Shown here one piece after another: positions 1-7,245 of a stretch of DNA of 64,000 nt (position 1 is the first letter of the stretch; every line of letters begins with the position of its first letter). The DNA lies in contig NZ_LOEP01000009.1 in NCBI RefSeq assembly GCF_001482285.1, positions 80,699 to 144,698 of the forward strand. The letters run 5' to 3'. The notes under the pieces were generated by a model, which was not told the origin of the DNA, did no database searches, and worked only from the letters and a program-made list of their open reading frames with translations. Source of the stretch: Haloferax sp. Q22 (GTDB taxonomy: Archaea; Halobacteriota; Halobacteria; Halobacteriales; Haloferacaceae). Made by a program: the position numbers and the translations under genes.

Positions 1-169
1 CGCCACGGCGTATCGTCACGTCGTCCGCGACGCCGAGTCTGTCGAGGATGCGCGGGTCGGTCGAGCGGTCGTAGGCGACCACGTCGTGGCCGGTCGCGAC
101 GAGGTCCGACGCGACGTACGAGCCGATGAAACCGGTCCCACCCGTAACCATCACGGTCGATGATGACAT
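1..169 (-). CDS. NAD-dependent epimerase/dehydratase family protein (N-terminal part, cut by window edge)
   Basis: Only about the first 56 residues lie in the window; the gene runs off the left end. The N-terminus begins with a beta strand and the glycine-rich dinucleotide-binding motif TGGTGFIGS (residues 9-17), followed by a helix and an acidic strand end (VVAYDRS), which is the start of a Rossmann fold of the extended short-chain dehydrogenase (nucleotide-sugar epimerase) class. ATG at 169 is chosen because it gives the usual short lead-in; an internal ATG at residue 7 is also possible. The substrate cannot be told from this fragment. Confidence 0.8.
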   Translation of the reverse strand, partial: MSSSTVMVTGGTGFIGSYVASDLVATGHDVVAYDRSTDPRILDRLGVADDVTIRRG

Positions 170-258
170 GCTATCGTAGTTCTACCTGCGCGCGAGAAAA
201 GTGTTTCCCGGGGAGCGGACCCCGAGAGGGTCGTCGACGGCCGACTCGTCACCGCGTG

Positions 259-1953
259 CTACTCGTGAAGTCCGCCGACCGACGCGTAGAACGACGACTG
301 GAGCGTCGCGGCCATGTCCTGACTGCGGTCGATGCGGGCGTCGATGACCGTCGGGAGGTTGTGCGTCTTCGCATCGGCGAGCGCGTCGCCGAGTTCCCCC
401 GGCGTCTCGACACGGACGCCCGTCGCGCCGAACGCCTCAGCGACCCGCGCGAAGTCCGTGTCGTGGAACTCGACGCCCGCGATGTCGTCGGGCGCGTGCT
501 GCATCTGTCTGACCATCCCGAGGCTGGTGTCGTTGAGGACGACGAACGTCGGCGCGACACCGTGTTCGACCGCCGTCTCGACGCTCGTCATCGTCATGGC
601 GAAGCCGCCGTCGCCCGCGACGCCGACGACGTGCTTGTCGGTTGCCAGCGCGGCCGACACCGCGGCGGGCGTCGCCCAACCCATGCCGCCGACGCCGCCG
701 GAACCGTAGTACGTCTGCACGGCGGGCACCTGCAGGTAGTTGAGCAACCAAAAGCGGTTGTTGCCGGAGTCGGCGGTGACGATGGTGTCCTCGTCGACGA
801 CGCGCTCGATTTCCTTGACGGCCCGCTGGGGGAGGATTGGCGCGGCGTCTGACTCGCATTCGGGCGCGTGGAACGACTCGCGGGCCTCCCGCGCTCGGTC
901 CTCGGCCCAGTCGTTGCCAGTGCCGGCGGCGGCCGCGAGTTCGCGCAGCGATTCGGACGCGTCGCCGATGAGTCCCACGTCGGCGGGGTAGACCCAGCCG
1001 GCGTTCCGCGGGTCGATATCGGCGTGGATAATCGTCTGCTCGTCGGGGCGGATGAAGTCGGGGGCCTGCCAGTTGGTGTCCATCGGGTTCATGCGACAGC
1101 CGACGACGAGGAGCGCGTCGGCCTCGCTGACGAGTCGGTTCGCGCCCTCGTGACCGAACGAGCCGATGACGCCGCCGGCGAGGCGGTGCGTCTCGGGGAA
1201 CGTCGATTTCCCGAGGTAGGAGGTGACGACCGCGGCTTCGTAGGCCTCGGCGACCGCCGCCAGTTCGTCGTACGCGCCCGACGCGTGGACGCCGTTGCCC
1301 GAGACAATGACCGGTCGCTCGGCCGCGTCAAGCGCTTCGACAGCGGCGGCGACGTCGCGCGCCGTCGGCGCGGCGGTCCACGTTCTGGTCTGCGTCTCGT
1401 CGTCCCAGACCGGTGGCACGGACTCGTCGGGGAACGCCTCGGTGACGGCGTCGCCGTCGAGGACGACCGCCGTCGGACCGGGCCGGCCGGCGACGGCGTG
1501 TTTGAATGCGAGTTGCAGGCTCCGGACCGTCTCGGTCGGGGTCCGCGGGAACCAGTGTTCCTTCGTCACGGCGTCGAGAATCTTCGGGAGTTCGAGGCCG
1601 CCGTAGTCGCCGCGGGACTGCTGGTAGGGCGCGAGCGTCGAGTAGTTCCCGCGCTCGGAGGCCTCGGTGATGACGACCATCGGCGACGAGGCAAGGCGCG
1701 CTTCCATCTGTCCGATGAGGCCGAGGCTTCCTATCCACGGCCCCTGTCCGGCGAGAACACCCGGTTCACCAGTCAACCGACCGTGCATCTCGGCCATGAC
1801 GCTCGCCTCGCGCTCGTCGCGGGGGCGCACGAGGTCGATGTCCGACTCGGGCAGCAGGTCGAACAGTTCGATGACGCGGCCGCCGGGGTAGCCGAAGATT
1901 CGCTCGACGCCGAGCCGTTCGAGGCTCTCGACGAGTCGTTCGCTCGTGTTCAT
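259..1953 (-). CDS. Thiamine diphosphate-dependent enzyme, acetolactate synthase/decarboxylase family
   Basis: 564 residues with the three-domain layout of ThDP enzymes: pyrimidine-binding domain (about 1-170) with the activating glutamate in RDEREAS near residue 47, a central domain (about 195-330), and a pyrophosphate-binding domain with GDGGF near residue 450 and VVLND after it (the GDG...N metal/ThDP motif). Family members include acetolactate synthase, sulfoacetaldehyde acetyltransferase, and benzoylformate, phenylpyruvate and indolepyruvate decarboxylases. No acetolactate synthase small subunit is nearby and the neighbours are aromatic-acid genes, so a 2-oxoacid decarboxylase feeding phenylacetate is a reasonable guess, but specificity is not shown. 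The EthD-family gene lies 4 bases upstream on the same strand, so the two form an operon divergent from the IclR regulator. Confidence 0.85.
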   Translation of the reverse strand: MNTSERLVESLERLGVERIFGYPGGRVIELFDLLPESDIDLVRPRDEREASVMAEMHGRLTGEPGVLAGQGPWIGSLGLIGQMEARLASSPMVVITEASERGNYSTLAPYQQSRGDYGGLELPKILDAVTKEHWFPRTPTETVRSLQLAFKHAVAGRPGPTAVVLDGDAVTEAFPDESVPPVWDDETQTRTWTAAPTARDVAAAVEALDAAERPVIVSGNGVHASGAYDELAAVAEAYEAAVVTSYLGKSTFPETHRLAGGVIGSFGHEGANRLVSEADALLVVGCRMNPMDTNWQAPDFIRPDEQTIIHADIDPRNAGWVYPADVGLIGDASESLRELAAAAGTGNDWAEDRAREARESFHAPECESDAAPILPQRAVKEIERVVDEDTIVTADSGNNRFWLLNYLQVPAVQTYYGSGGVGGMGWATPAAVSAALATDKHVVGVAGDGGFAMTMTSVETAVEHGVAPTFVVLNDTSLGMVRQMQHAPDDIAGVEFHDTDFARVAEAFGATGVRVETPGELGDALADAKTHNLPTVIDARIDRSQDMAATLQSSFYASVGGLHE

Positions 1954-1957
1954 GGAT

Positions 1958-2278
1958 TTAGGACCTGTCGAGGTGGACCGTCTCCTCGACGTAGAGCGTC
2001 GGCCCCCGTTCCATGTCGGCGAACGACGCTGCGTCGGCGTTCACGCGCTGGCCGACCTCGGAGTCGAACGCCGCCTTCAGGGCGGCCATGTCCTCGAAGT
2101 AGAGTTCGACGATACCGTCGTACTCGGACCGCTCGGGGTCGGTCGGGACGCTCGTCGCGTACTTCACGAGCCCCGGAAGCTCCCTCGCGAGGTCCGCGTG
2201 GCTCCCCCGCCACCGCTCGACGAACTCCTCGTGCGTGTAGTCGTCGTCCCGGACGAGCATATTTACCAATTTAATCAT
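1958..2278 (-). CDS. EthD-family small protein (dimeric alpha-beta barrel)
   Basis: 106 residues. It starts with MIKLVNMLVRDDDYTHEEF and carries a WRGSHADLARELPG segment and a C-terminal VEETVHLD strand, the pattern of EthD/ferredoxin-like-fold stress-responsive proteins found next to oxidative or aromatic catabolism genes. The catalytic role of this family is usually unknown. It is the promoter-proximal gene of a two-gene unit with the ThDP enzyme and faces the IclR regulator across about 143 bases that hold the paired TTCGAA sites, which suggests control by that regulator. Confidence 0.8.
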   Translation of the reverse strand: MIKLVNMLVRDDDYTHEEFVERWRGSHADLARELPGLVKYATSVPTDPERSEYDGIVELYFEDMAALKAAFDSEVGQRVNADAASFADMERGPTLYVEETVHLDRS

Positions 2279-2350
2279 GCACGTCTGCTATCCAATCGGA
2301 CGCTACTTTGCTCTATCGCCGACTCGCGGTTCGAGCGGCCGTTAGAGGCG

Positions 2351-2386
2351 TTCGAACGAGTGGAACTACCGTTCGAACTGTTCGAA
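2351..2386. promoter_or_regulatory. Candidate IclR operator: TTCGAA sites in the divergent promoter
   Basis: TTCGAA occurs at 2351-2356, 2372-2377 and 2381-2386; the last two are exactly 9 bases apart (TTCGAA-N3-TTCGAA). The pair abuts a TATA-like GATTTATC (about 2390-2397), 25-32 bases before the regulator start at 2422. The position fits autoregulation and control of the opposite EthD/ThDP operon. Binding is inferred. Confidence 0.55.
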
Positions 2387-2421
2387 CAAGATTTATCACG
2401 AACGAACACCGAAGATAGGTG

Positions 2422-3189
2422 ATGACAGACGACGAACAGCGCCGACCGGTGACGACGGCCGCCACGTCGCTCGGTATCCTCGAACAGCTCAAATCAGGGG
2501 GCCCGATGGGGCCGACGGGGCTCGCCTCGGAGCTCGGGTTGGCCAAGAGCACGGTCCACCGGCATCTGAAGACGCTCGAACGCGAGGGGTTCGTCGTCCC
2601 CGGCGACGACGGCTACCGGGTCGGCCTTCGGCTCCTCGACTTCGGCATCTACGCGCGCAACCAGCACCAGCTGTACGAGGTGGCCAAGCCGAAACTGGAC
2701 GAACTCGCCGAGCAAACCGGCGAGAAAGTGTGGTGTGTCACGGAAGAACAGGGCCGTGGGTTCCACCTCTACGGCGCGGCCGGCGCGCACTCGGTGCGGA
2801 CGCCGGCCCGGGAGGGGACGCGCTCGTACCTCCATCAGCTCGCCGCCGGCAAGGCCATCCTGTCGGCGTTCTCGGACGAGCGCGTCCGCCACATCGTCGA
2901 CCGACACGGCCTCCCGGCGAAGACGCCGCAGACGATAACCGACTCGGACGCGCTCTTCGAGGAACTGGCGACGATTCGCGAGCGCGGGTTCGCGCTCAAT
3001 CGCGAGGAAATCGTCCCGAAACTCCACGCCGTCGGCGTCGCCGTCACCGACAACGAGGGCCACCCCGTCGGGGCGATAAGCATCTCGGGACCCTCGAACC
3101 GGCTTCGAGGTGACCGACTGACCGGCGACCTCGCCGACCTCCTCCTCGGCGCGGCCAACGAGGTCGAAATCAACCTCAACTTCTCTTGA
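2422..3189 (+). CDS. IclR family transcriptional regulator
   Basis: 255 residues from the ATG at 2422 (a GTG directly before it would add one residue). The N-terminal winged helix-turn-helix is clear: SLGILEQLKSGGP, then LASELGLAKSTVHRHLKTL (the recognition helix) and a wing ending in GYRVGLRLLDFG. The rest (about residues 80-255) matches the IclR effector domain, with RSYLHQLAAGKAILSAF and a C-terminal GAISISGPSNRL segment. IclR proteins commonly control aromatic-acid degradation by binding an aromatic ligand. It is divergent from the EthD/ThDP genes and heads the phenylacetate island. Paired TTCGAA sites lie before it and, unusually, also after it. Confidence 0.93.
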   Translation: MTDDEQRRPVTTAATSLGILEQLKSGGPMGPTGLASELGLAKSTVHRHLKTLEREGFVVPGDDGYRVGLRLLDFGIYARNQHQLYEVAKPKLDELAEQTGEKVWCVTEEQGRGFHLYGAAGAHSVRTPAREGTRSYLHQLAAGKAILSAFSDERVRHIVDRHGLPAKTPQTITDSDALFEELATIRERGFALNREEIVPKLHAVGVAVTDNEGHPVGAISISGPSNRLRGDRLTGDLADLLLGAANEVEINLNFS

Positions 3190-3234
3190 CCCGGTGTCTC
3201 GTCCCGCCGGTGCACCGAGTATGCGGAACGTTCG

Positions 3235-3249
3235 TTCGAATCATTCGAA
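3235..3249. promoter_or_regulatory. Paired TTCGAA site downstream of iclR
   Basis: TTCGAA at 3235-3240 and again at 3244-3249, the same 9-base spacing as the pair in front of the regulator. It lies 46 bases after the regulator stop codon. A binding site for the IclR protein is inferred from the identical architecture. Confidence 0.4.
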
Positions 3250-3335
3250 CTCACTCAGCGGACGCTCTCTCGTACGAAGTCCGAGAATCGCGCTTTCGAG
3301 GTGCTGAGACGACGATTCAATTCCGGTGATTTTTG

Positions 3336-3380
3336 TTCGAACTACTCGAACATATTGTGTTATATGCTTATTATATTATT
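3336..3380 (+). promoter_or_regulatory. Paired TTCGAA/CTCGAA site followed by TATA-like element
   Basis: TTCGAA (3336-3341) and CTCGAA (3345-3350) are again 9 bases apart and are followed by GTGTTATATGC (TATA-like, about 3358-3367). This is the operator-then-TATA order seen before the IclR gene, so it may be a regulated plus-strand promoter for an unannotated transcript. Confidence 0.35.
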
Positions 3381-3761
3381 GTAGATTGACGCGATGGGAA
3401 CGCGAGTAATTACAAAATTACACCTGTCACGGACTGTGGCGTGGGAGACGAACCATCCGTCTGCTGTCCGGTGGACCGGACACGTCGTCGTTGGGCCTCG
3501 TTTGTCCCGAAACCATCGTTTATCCGTAATTCGAGACTCGGTGTTCGGTTCGTGCTCGAGACGGCCTCGATAGCGACTGCTGATACGACGGCGTAACTCG
3601 ATTACTGACTCGCGTTCGAAAGGACGGAACGCTCGGTCCACCACCGCTGCGCCCCCGATTCGGCCTCGATCGCGGGCGGGTCGCTCCCGAAGACGTGTTC
3701 GCGTCGTGAAACTAGCGCTCGTGCCTGCGCTGCGAGTTCTCGCCCGACGATCGCGGCGGTT

Positions 3762-3785
3762 CCGAAGCTGTTCGAGCAGTTCGAA
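3762..3785. promoter_or_regulatory. Triple TTCGAA-like site at the 3' end of the hydratase gene
   Basis: Three related hexamers at 9-base steps: CCGAAG (3762), TTCGAG (3771) and TTCGAA (3780). The site sits just past the end of the minus-strand hydratase gene. It extends the 9-base-period pattern found around the IclR gene; function is inferred only from that resemblance. Confidence 0.3.
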
Positions 3786-3802
3786 CGGCACGGTCGAGGG
3801 GT

Positions 3803-4699
3803 CTATCGCTCGCGCTCGTGCCATTCGGGTTCGCGGTCCTCGAAGAACGCGTCGATACCCTCGTCCTTGTCTGGCGAGCCGAACAGTTGGGCGAACAGTT
3901 CCGCCTCGTACTCGATGCCCTGTTCGAGGTCCGTCCGCGACGCGGCCTTGACGGCCTTCTTGGCGAACTCCAGGGCCACGGGGCTCTTCGTCGCCATCTG
4001 CTCGGCGAGTTCGTACACCCGGTCGTCGAAGGTATCGTCGCCGTGGACCTCCTCTACGAGGCCGATGTCCGCGGCCTCCTCGGCGGAGATGAGCTCGCCC
4101 GTCAGGATGAGCCGCATGGCGTGTCCCTCGCCGACGAGACGCGCGAGTCGCTGGGTGCCGCCCCCGCCGGGCATGATGCCGAGGTTGATTTCGGGTTGGC
4201 CGAGTTTCGCCCGCTCGTGGGCGATGCGCACGTCGCAGGCCTGCATCAGTTCGCAGCCGCCGCCGAGGGCATGGCCGTTCACGCGGGCAATGACCGGCTG
4301 TCGGAGGTCGTCGACGCGCTCGTACACTCGCGGGCGCTTGCTCGCCTCGCGCTGTTCGAGCATATCGCGCTCGCGGAGCTCCGTTACGTCCGCGCCGGCG
4401 ACGAACGCCTTCGCCTCGTCGGAGCCGGTGAGGACGACGACGCGGGCGCTGCTCTCTTCGATGGCGTCGAGGACGCGCTTGAGTTCTGCCCGGAGCGTCG
4501 CGTTGAGCGCGTTCCGCGCGTCGGGGCGGTTCAGCGTCACGGTGACGACGCCTTCGACACGGTCACCGACGACGGCGTCGACCGTCTGGCACTCGGCGTC
4601 GACCGACTCGATGGTCGGCGTTCCGCCGTCGGCTCGGGGGCCGCCCACCTCTCGGTCGTCGGTGTTCGGGCTGTCGGCGCTCGGGTCGTCACCGCTCAT
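3803..4699 (-). CDS. Enoyl-CoA hydratase/isomerase family protein (PaaF-like)
   Basis: 298 residues; crotonase fold after an acidic, probably disordered N-terminal extension of about 40 residues. The oxyanion-hole segment FVAGADVTEL and both hydratase glutamates are visible, in HALGGGCELMQACD and in GQPEINLGIMPGGGGTQRL. An active 2-enoyl-CoA hydratase is therefore expected, adding water to the 2,3-dehydroadipyl-CoA-type product of ring opening. It overlaps the upstream 3-hydroxyacyl-CoA dehydrogenase gene by 4 bases (ATGA), so the two consecutive beta-oxidation steps are translationally coupled. Exact substrate is inferred from the island. Confidence 0.88.
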   Translation of the reverse strand: MSGDDPSADSPNTDDREVGGPRADGGTPTIESVDAECQTVDAVVGDRVEGVVTVTLNRPDARNALNATLRAELKRVLDAIEESSARVVVLTGSDEAKAFVAGADVTELRERDMLEQREASKRPRVYERVDDLRQPVIARVNGHALGGGCELMQACDVRIAHERAKLGQPEINLGIMPGGGGTQRLARLVGEGHAMRLILTGELISAEEAADIGLVEEVHGDDTFDDRVYELAEQMATKSPVALEFAKKAVKAASRTDLEQGIEYEAELFAQLFGSPDKDEGIDAFFEDREPEWHERER

Positions 4700-5580
4700 C
4701 GGTCCATCACGTCCTCGCTCGCGCCGACGATTTCGCCGTCTTCCCAGACGTAGAAGCCCTCGCCGGTCTTCTTGCCGAGCTTGCCGGCGCGGACCTTTCG
4801 CTTGAGAATCTGCGGCGGGCGGAAGCGCTCGCCGAGTTCCTCGCGCAGGTACTCGAGGATGTCGAGTCGAACGTCGAGGCCGACCACGTCGCCGAGTTCG
4901 ACGGGTCCCATCGGGTGGTTGTAGCCGAGTTCCATCGCGGTGTCGATGTCCGCGGGCGACGCGACGCCCTCCTGAACCATGCGCATGGCCTCGACGCCGA
5001 GGGCGACGCCGAGCCGCGAGGAGGCGAAGCCGGGCGAGTCACCGACCTCGACGGCCGTCTTATCGATGCCCTCGACGAACTCTGTGGCGAACACCAGCGT
5101 CGACTCGCTGGTCTGTTCTGCGACGACGACTTCCACGAGCCCCATGATGTGGACCGGGTTGAAGAAGTGGAGTCCGAGGCCGCGCTCGGGACGTTCGAGG
5201 GCGCTCAGTATCTCGGTCACGGAGAGCGACGACGTGTTCGACGCGATGACGGCGTCATCGTCGACGAGGGATTCGACCTCCGCGACCGTCTCGCGCTTGA
5301 GTTCCATGTCCTCGGGAACCGCCTCGACGACGAGGTCGGCGTCGGCGACCGCCGCCTCCAGCGAGGTCGTCCCCGAGAGCCGGTCGAGCGTCGCCGCCAT
5401 CTCGTCGGGCGTCACCTTGTCGCGGTCGACGCCGCCCCGGAGGTTCGACTCGATGGCGTCCAGTCCGTCTTCGACGTACGCCGCTTCGATGTCACGCATC
5501 GTCACCTCGTGACCGGCCATCGCGGCCACCTGCGCGATGCCGTGGCCCATGGTTCCCGCACCGAGTACACTCACTTGCAT
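4696..5580 (-). CDS. 3-hydroxyacyl-CoA dehydrogenase (PaaH/Hbd-like)
   Basis: 294 residues from the start at 5580. The protein opens with the NAD-binding motif VLGAGTMGHGIA (residues 5-16), then an acidic strand end, the catalytic segment GLHFFNPVHIMGLVEVV with the active-site histidine, SPGFASSRLG, and a C-terminal dimer domain ending in KTGEGFYVWE. It oxidises a 3-hydroxyacyl-CoA to the 3-oxoacyl-CoA. An ATG at 5604 or 5607 would add 8-9 residues, but the AT-rich ACGATTATGATGG there sits at TATA distance from 5580, which favours a leaderless start at 5580. It is first in the operon with the hydratase. Confidence 0.9.
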   Translation of the reverse strand: MQVSVLGAGTMGHGIAQVAAMAGHEVTMRDIEAAYVEDGLDAIESNLRGGVDRDKVTPDEMAATLDRLSGTTSLEAAVADADLVVEAVPEDMELKRETVAEVESLVDDDAVIASNTSSLSVTEILSALERPERGLGLHFFNPVHIMGLVEVVVAEQTSESTLVFATEFVEGIDKTAVEVGDSPGFASSRLGVALGVEAMRMVQEGVASPADIDTAMELGYNHPMGPVELGDVVGLDVRLDILEYLREELGERFRPPQILKRKVRAGKLGKKTGEGFYVWEDGEIVGASEDVMDR

Positions 5581-5664
5581 CACCGAAAGGGGTTCGGGAA
5601 CCATCATAATCGTTTGCCCTCGTTAGGACCGGGCCGACCCCGACAACTCCGGCGGTGTCCTAAC

Positions 5665-7245
5665 CTACCGTCGTGCCGCGATCGGGACGACCTTGAACCC
5701 GTATCTGACGACGCCCTCCTGCTCGTAGATGCGGCGCGGGACGGCCCCGACGCGGTCGCCGATTGCGGGCGTTCCGGCGGGCGAGTGGACGACCTGCGCG
5801 GGCGCGCTCACGGCTCGGCCGTCGGCCTCGCCGCCCTCGCCGCCCGGCCCGTCGAAGGCGACGACGGCGACCGGGAACGACCCGGCGCGCTGCTGTTGCT
5901 CGACGAACTCCGGCGGCGCGCCCCCCTGTCCGATAGCGGTCGCGGCCTCGACGGTCCCCGTTCCCGGGAGCGTCACGTCGTCGTACTCCGCGAGCGCTCC
6001 GCACTCGGCGCACGCGCCCTCTGGCGGGAACGAGAGCGCGCCGCACTCGGTACACTCGCCGGCGACGAGGCGGTGGCGCTGTGGAATCGTCCGCTTCCAC
6101 GCCGGCACGCTGACGTACGCGCCGCCGCCCGCCGGCTCCTCGCCGGTGATGGTCCCGCGCCGCCGGAGCGCCTCCGCGTAGGTGAGTTCCACGTCGCCGT
6201 CGAGGGCCGCTTCGACCGGGACGGCGGAGGTGGCGGAGGTGGCGGAGGCGGCGGAAGCGGCATCTGACACCCCCGTACTGAGCACGAGCGCGGTCGCACC
6301 CGCACCGCCGCCGTAGCCGACGAGAAGTACCGAGGTCGCGGGGGACTGCCCATCCGACTCGTCGCCTCCCGCGTCGCCCGCGGAGTCGAGCGCCGACGCG
6401 AGTCCGAGAAACGGCCCGGCGGCCCCGGCGTCACCGGTTCGTGAGACGACGCTCCCGGCTGCGATTCGCGCCGGTTCGACGCCGAGCGCGTTGGCCGCGC
6501 GGTACGGGAGTTTCCCGTCCGGCGCGGTGAGCGCCACGGCGTCGGGGTCCAGTTCGGCGGCGTCGACGCCGAGGGCCTCGACCGCCCCGGCGACCGCCCG
6601 CGTGTAGGCGTCGCGCTCGTACTGCGTGACGCCGATGGACTCCGTCTCGGCGCTCCCGAACTCTCGGAACCGCGTGCCGGGCGCGGGGTCGCCGAACTCG
6701 CCCACGGCGTCAACGACGAGCGGTCCGTCTTCGGCGAGGACGAGCGCGGCCGCCCCTGCCCCGGCACCGGCTGCCTCGTCGCTTTCGGGCGCTCCTCGCG
6801 GGCTGTCGGCGACGACGACGAGTGCCGGACTGCTCGCGCCGTCGCCCACGTTCTGTGTCGCCTCGCTCGTCGCCGCCAGCGCCACCGCGCCGGCGCGGGT
6901 GCTCCCGCTGAACTGCCGGGTCGGAACCGACGGGCCGACGCCGAGGAGTGAGGCCAGCCGGACCGCGCTTTCTTCCTCGTCGTTCGGCGGCGTCGTGGTC
7001 GCAAGGGCGAGGTGGTCGATGTCACCGGCGTCCACCCCGGCCGCGCGGAGTGCGCGTTGGCCCGCCTCGGTCGCCATCGTCAGGGTGTCTTCGTCGGCAT
7101 CGGCGACGGCGACCCGTTCGACGCCCGGCGCGCCGCCGTTGCCCCACGCCTCGCGGTAGGCCGACGCGGGGAGGTACAGTCGGGGAACGTATGCGCCGAC
7201 GCCGGCGATTCCGAGGGTCGTCCGAGTCGGGCCGTCGGCGCTCAT
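5665..7245 (-). CDS. HMG-CoA synthase-like protein fused to a DUF35 zinc ribbon/OB domain
   Basis: 526 residues. Residues 1 to about 345 follow the archaeal hydroxymethylglutaryl-CoA synthase (thiolase-fold) pattern. After an Ala/Ser/Thr-rich linker coded by short GC repeats (about 6225-6265), the C-terminal part is a DUF35 module: rubredoxin-like zinc ribbon (CTECG ... CAECG) and OB fold (TLPGTGTVEAATAIG). The two key catalytic residues look lost: the ACKAG nucleophile motif reads STRAG, and the FHxPNGK histidine region reads LTAPDGK. It overlaps the thiolase gene by 4 bases. In archaea, DUF35 proteins bridge thiolase and HMG-CoA synthase in a CoA-channelling complex, so this is probably a non-catalytic partner of the adjacent thiolase. 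Confidence 0.85.
   Translation of the reverse strand: MSADGPTRTTLGIAGVGAYVPRLYLPASAYREAWGNGGAPGVERVAVADADEDTLTMATEAGQRALRAAGVDAGDIDHLALATTTPPNDEEESAVRLASLLGVGPSVPTRQFSGSTRAGAVALAATSEATQNVGDGASSPALVVVADSPRGAPESDEAAGAGAGAAALVLAEDGPLVVDAVGEFGDPAPGTRFREFGSAETESIGVTQYERDAYTRAVAGAVEALGVDAAELDPDAVALTAPDGKLPYRAANALGVEPARIAAGSVVSRTGDAGAAGPFLGLASALDSAGDAGGDESDGQSPATSVLLVGYGGGAGATALVLSTGVSDAASAASATSATSAVPVEAALDGDVELTYAEALRRRGTITGEEPAGGGAYVSVPAWKRTIPQRHRLVAGECTECGALSFPPEGACAECGALAEYDDVTLPGTGTVEAATAIGQGGAPPEFVEQQQRAGSFPVAVVAFDGPGGEGGEADGRAVSAPAQVVHSPAGTPAIGDRVGAVPRRIYEQEGVVRYGFKVVPIAARR

Larger units (their letters stand above)
3190..3802. other. 613-base convergent intergenic region with AT-rich patch and repeated TTCGAA pairs
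   Basis: No confident gene. It holds TTCGAA-N3-TTCGAA at 3235-3249, TTCGAA-N3-CTCGAA at 3336-3350 and a triple site at 3762-3785. An AT-rich stretch (about 3351-3380) contains TATA-like TTATATG just downstream of the 3336 pair, and a 59-codon open frame (3394-3573) begins about 30 bases further on, though its codon use is not like that of neighbouring genes. A 7-bp hairpin with loop TGGA lies at 3465-3482. An open frame on the minus strand through this area has atypical composition and looks non-coding. Confidence 0.6.

Noticed and set aside
3360..3824. 154-codon minus-strand gene after the hydratase
   Set aside because: It overlaps the end of the hydratase gene, is Arg-rich, ends in an Ile/Asn-rich tail from AT-rich DNA, and shows no domain or haloarchaeal acidic bias.
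6225..6265. GGAGGTGGC-type microsatellite as a regulatory repeat
   Set aside because: It lies in frame inside the linker of the HMG-CoA-synthase/DUF35 fusion and codes for an Ala/Ser/Thr linker; simple slippage explains it.
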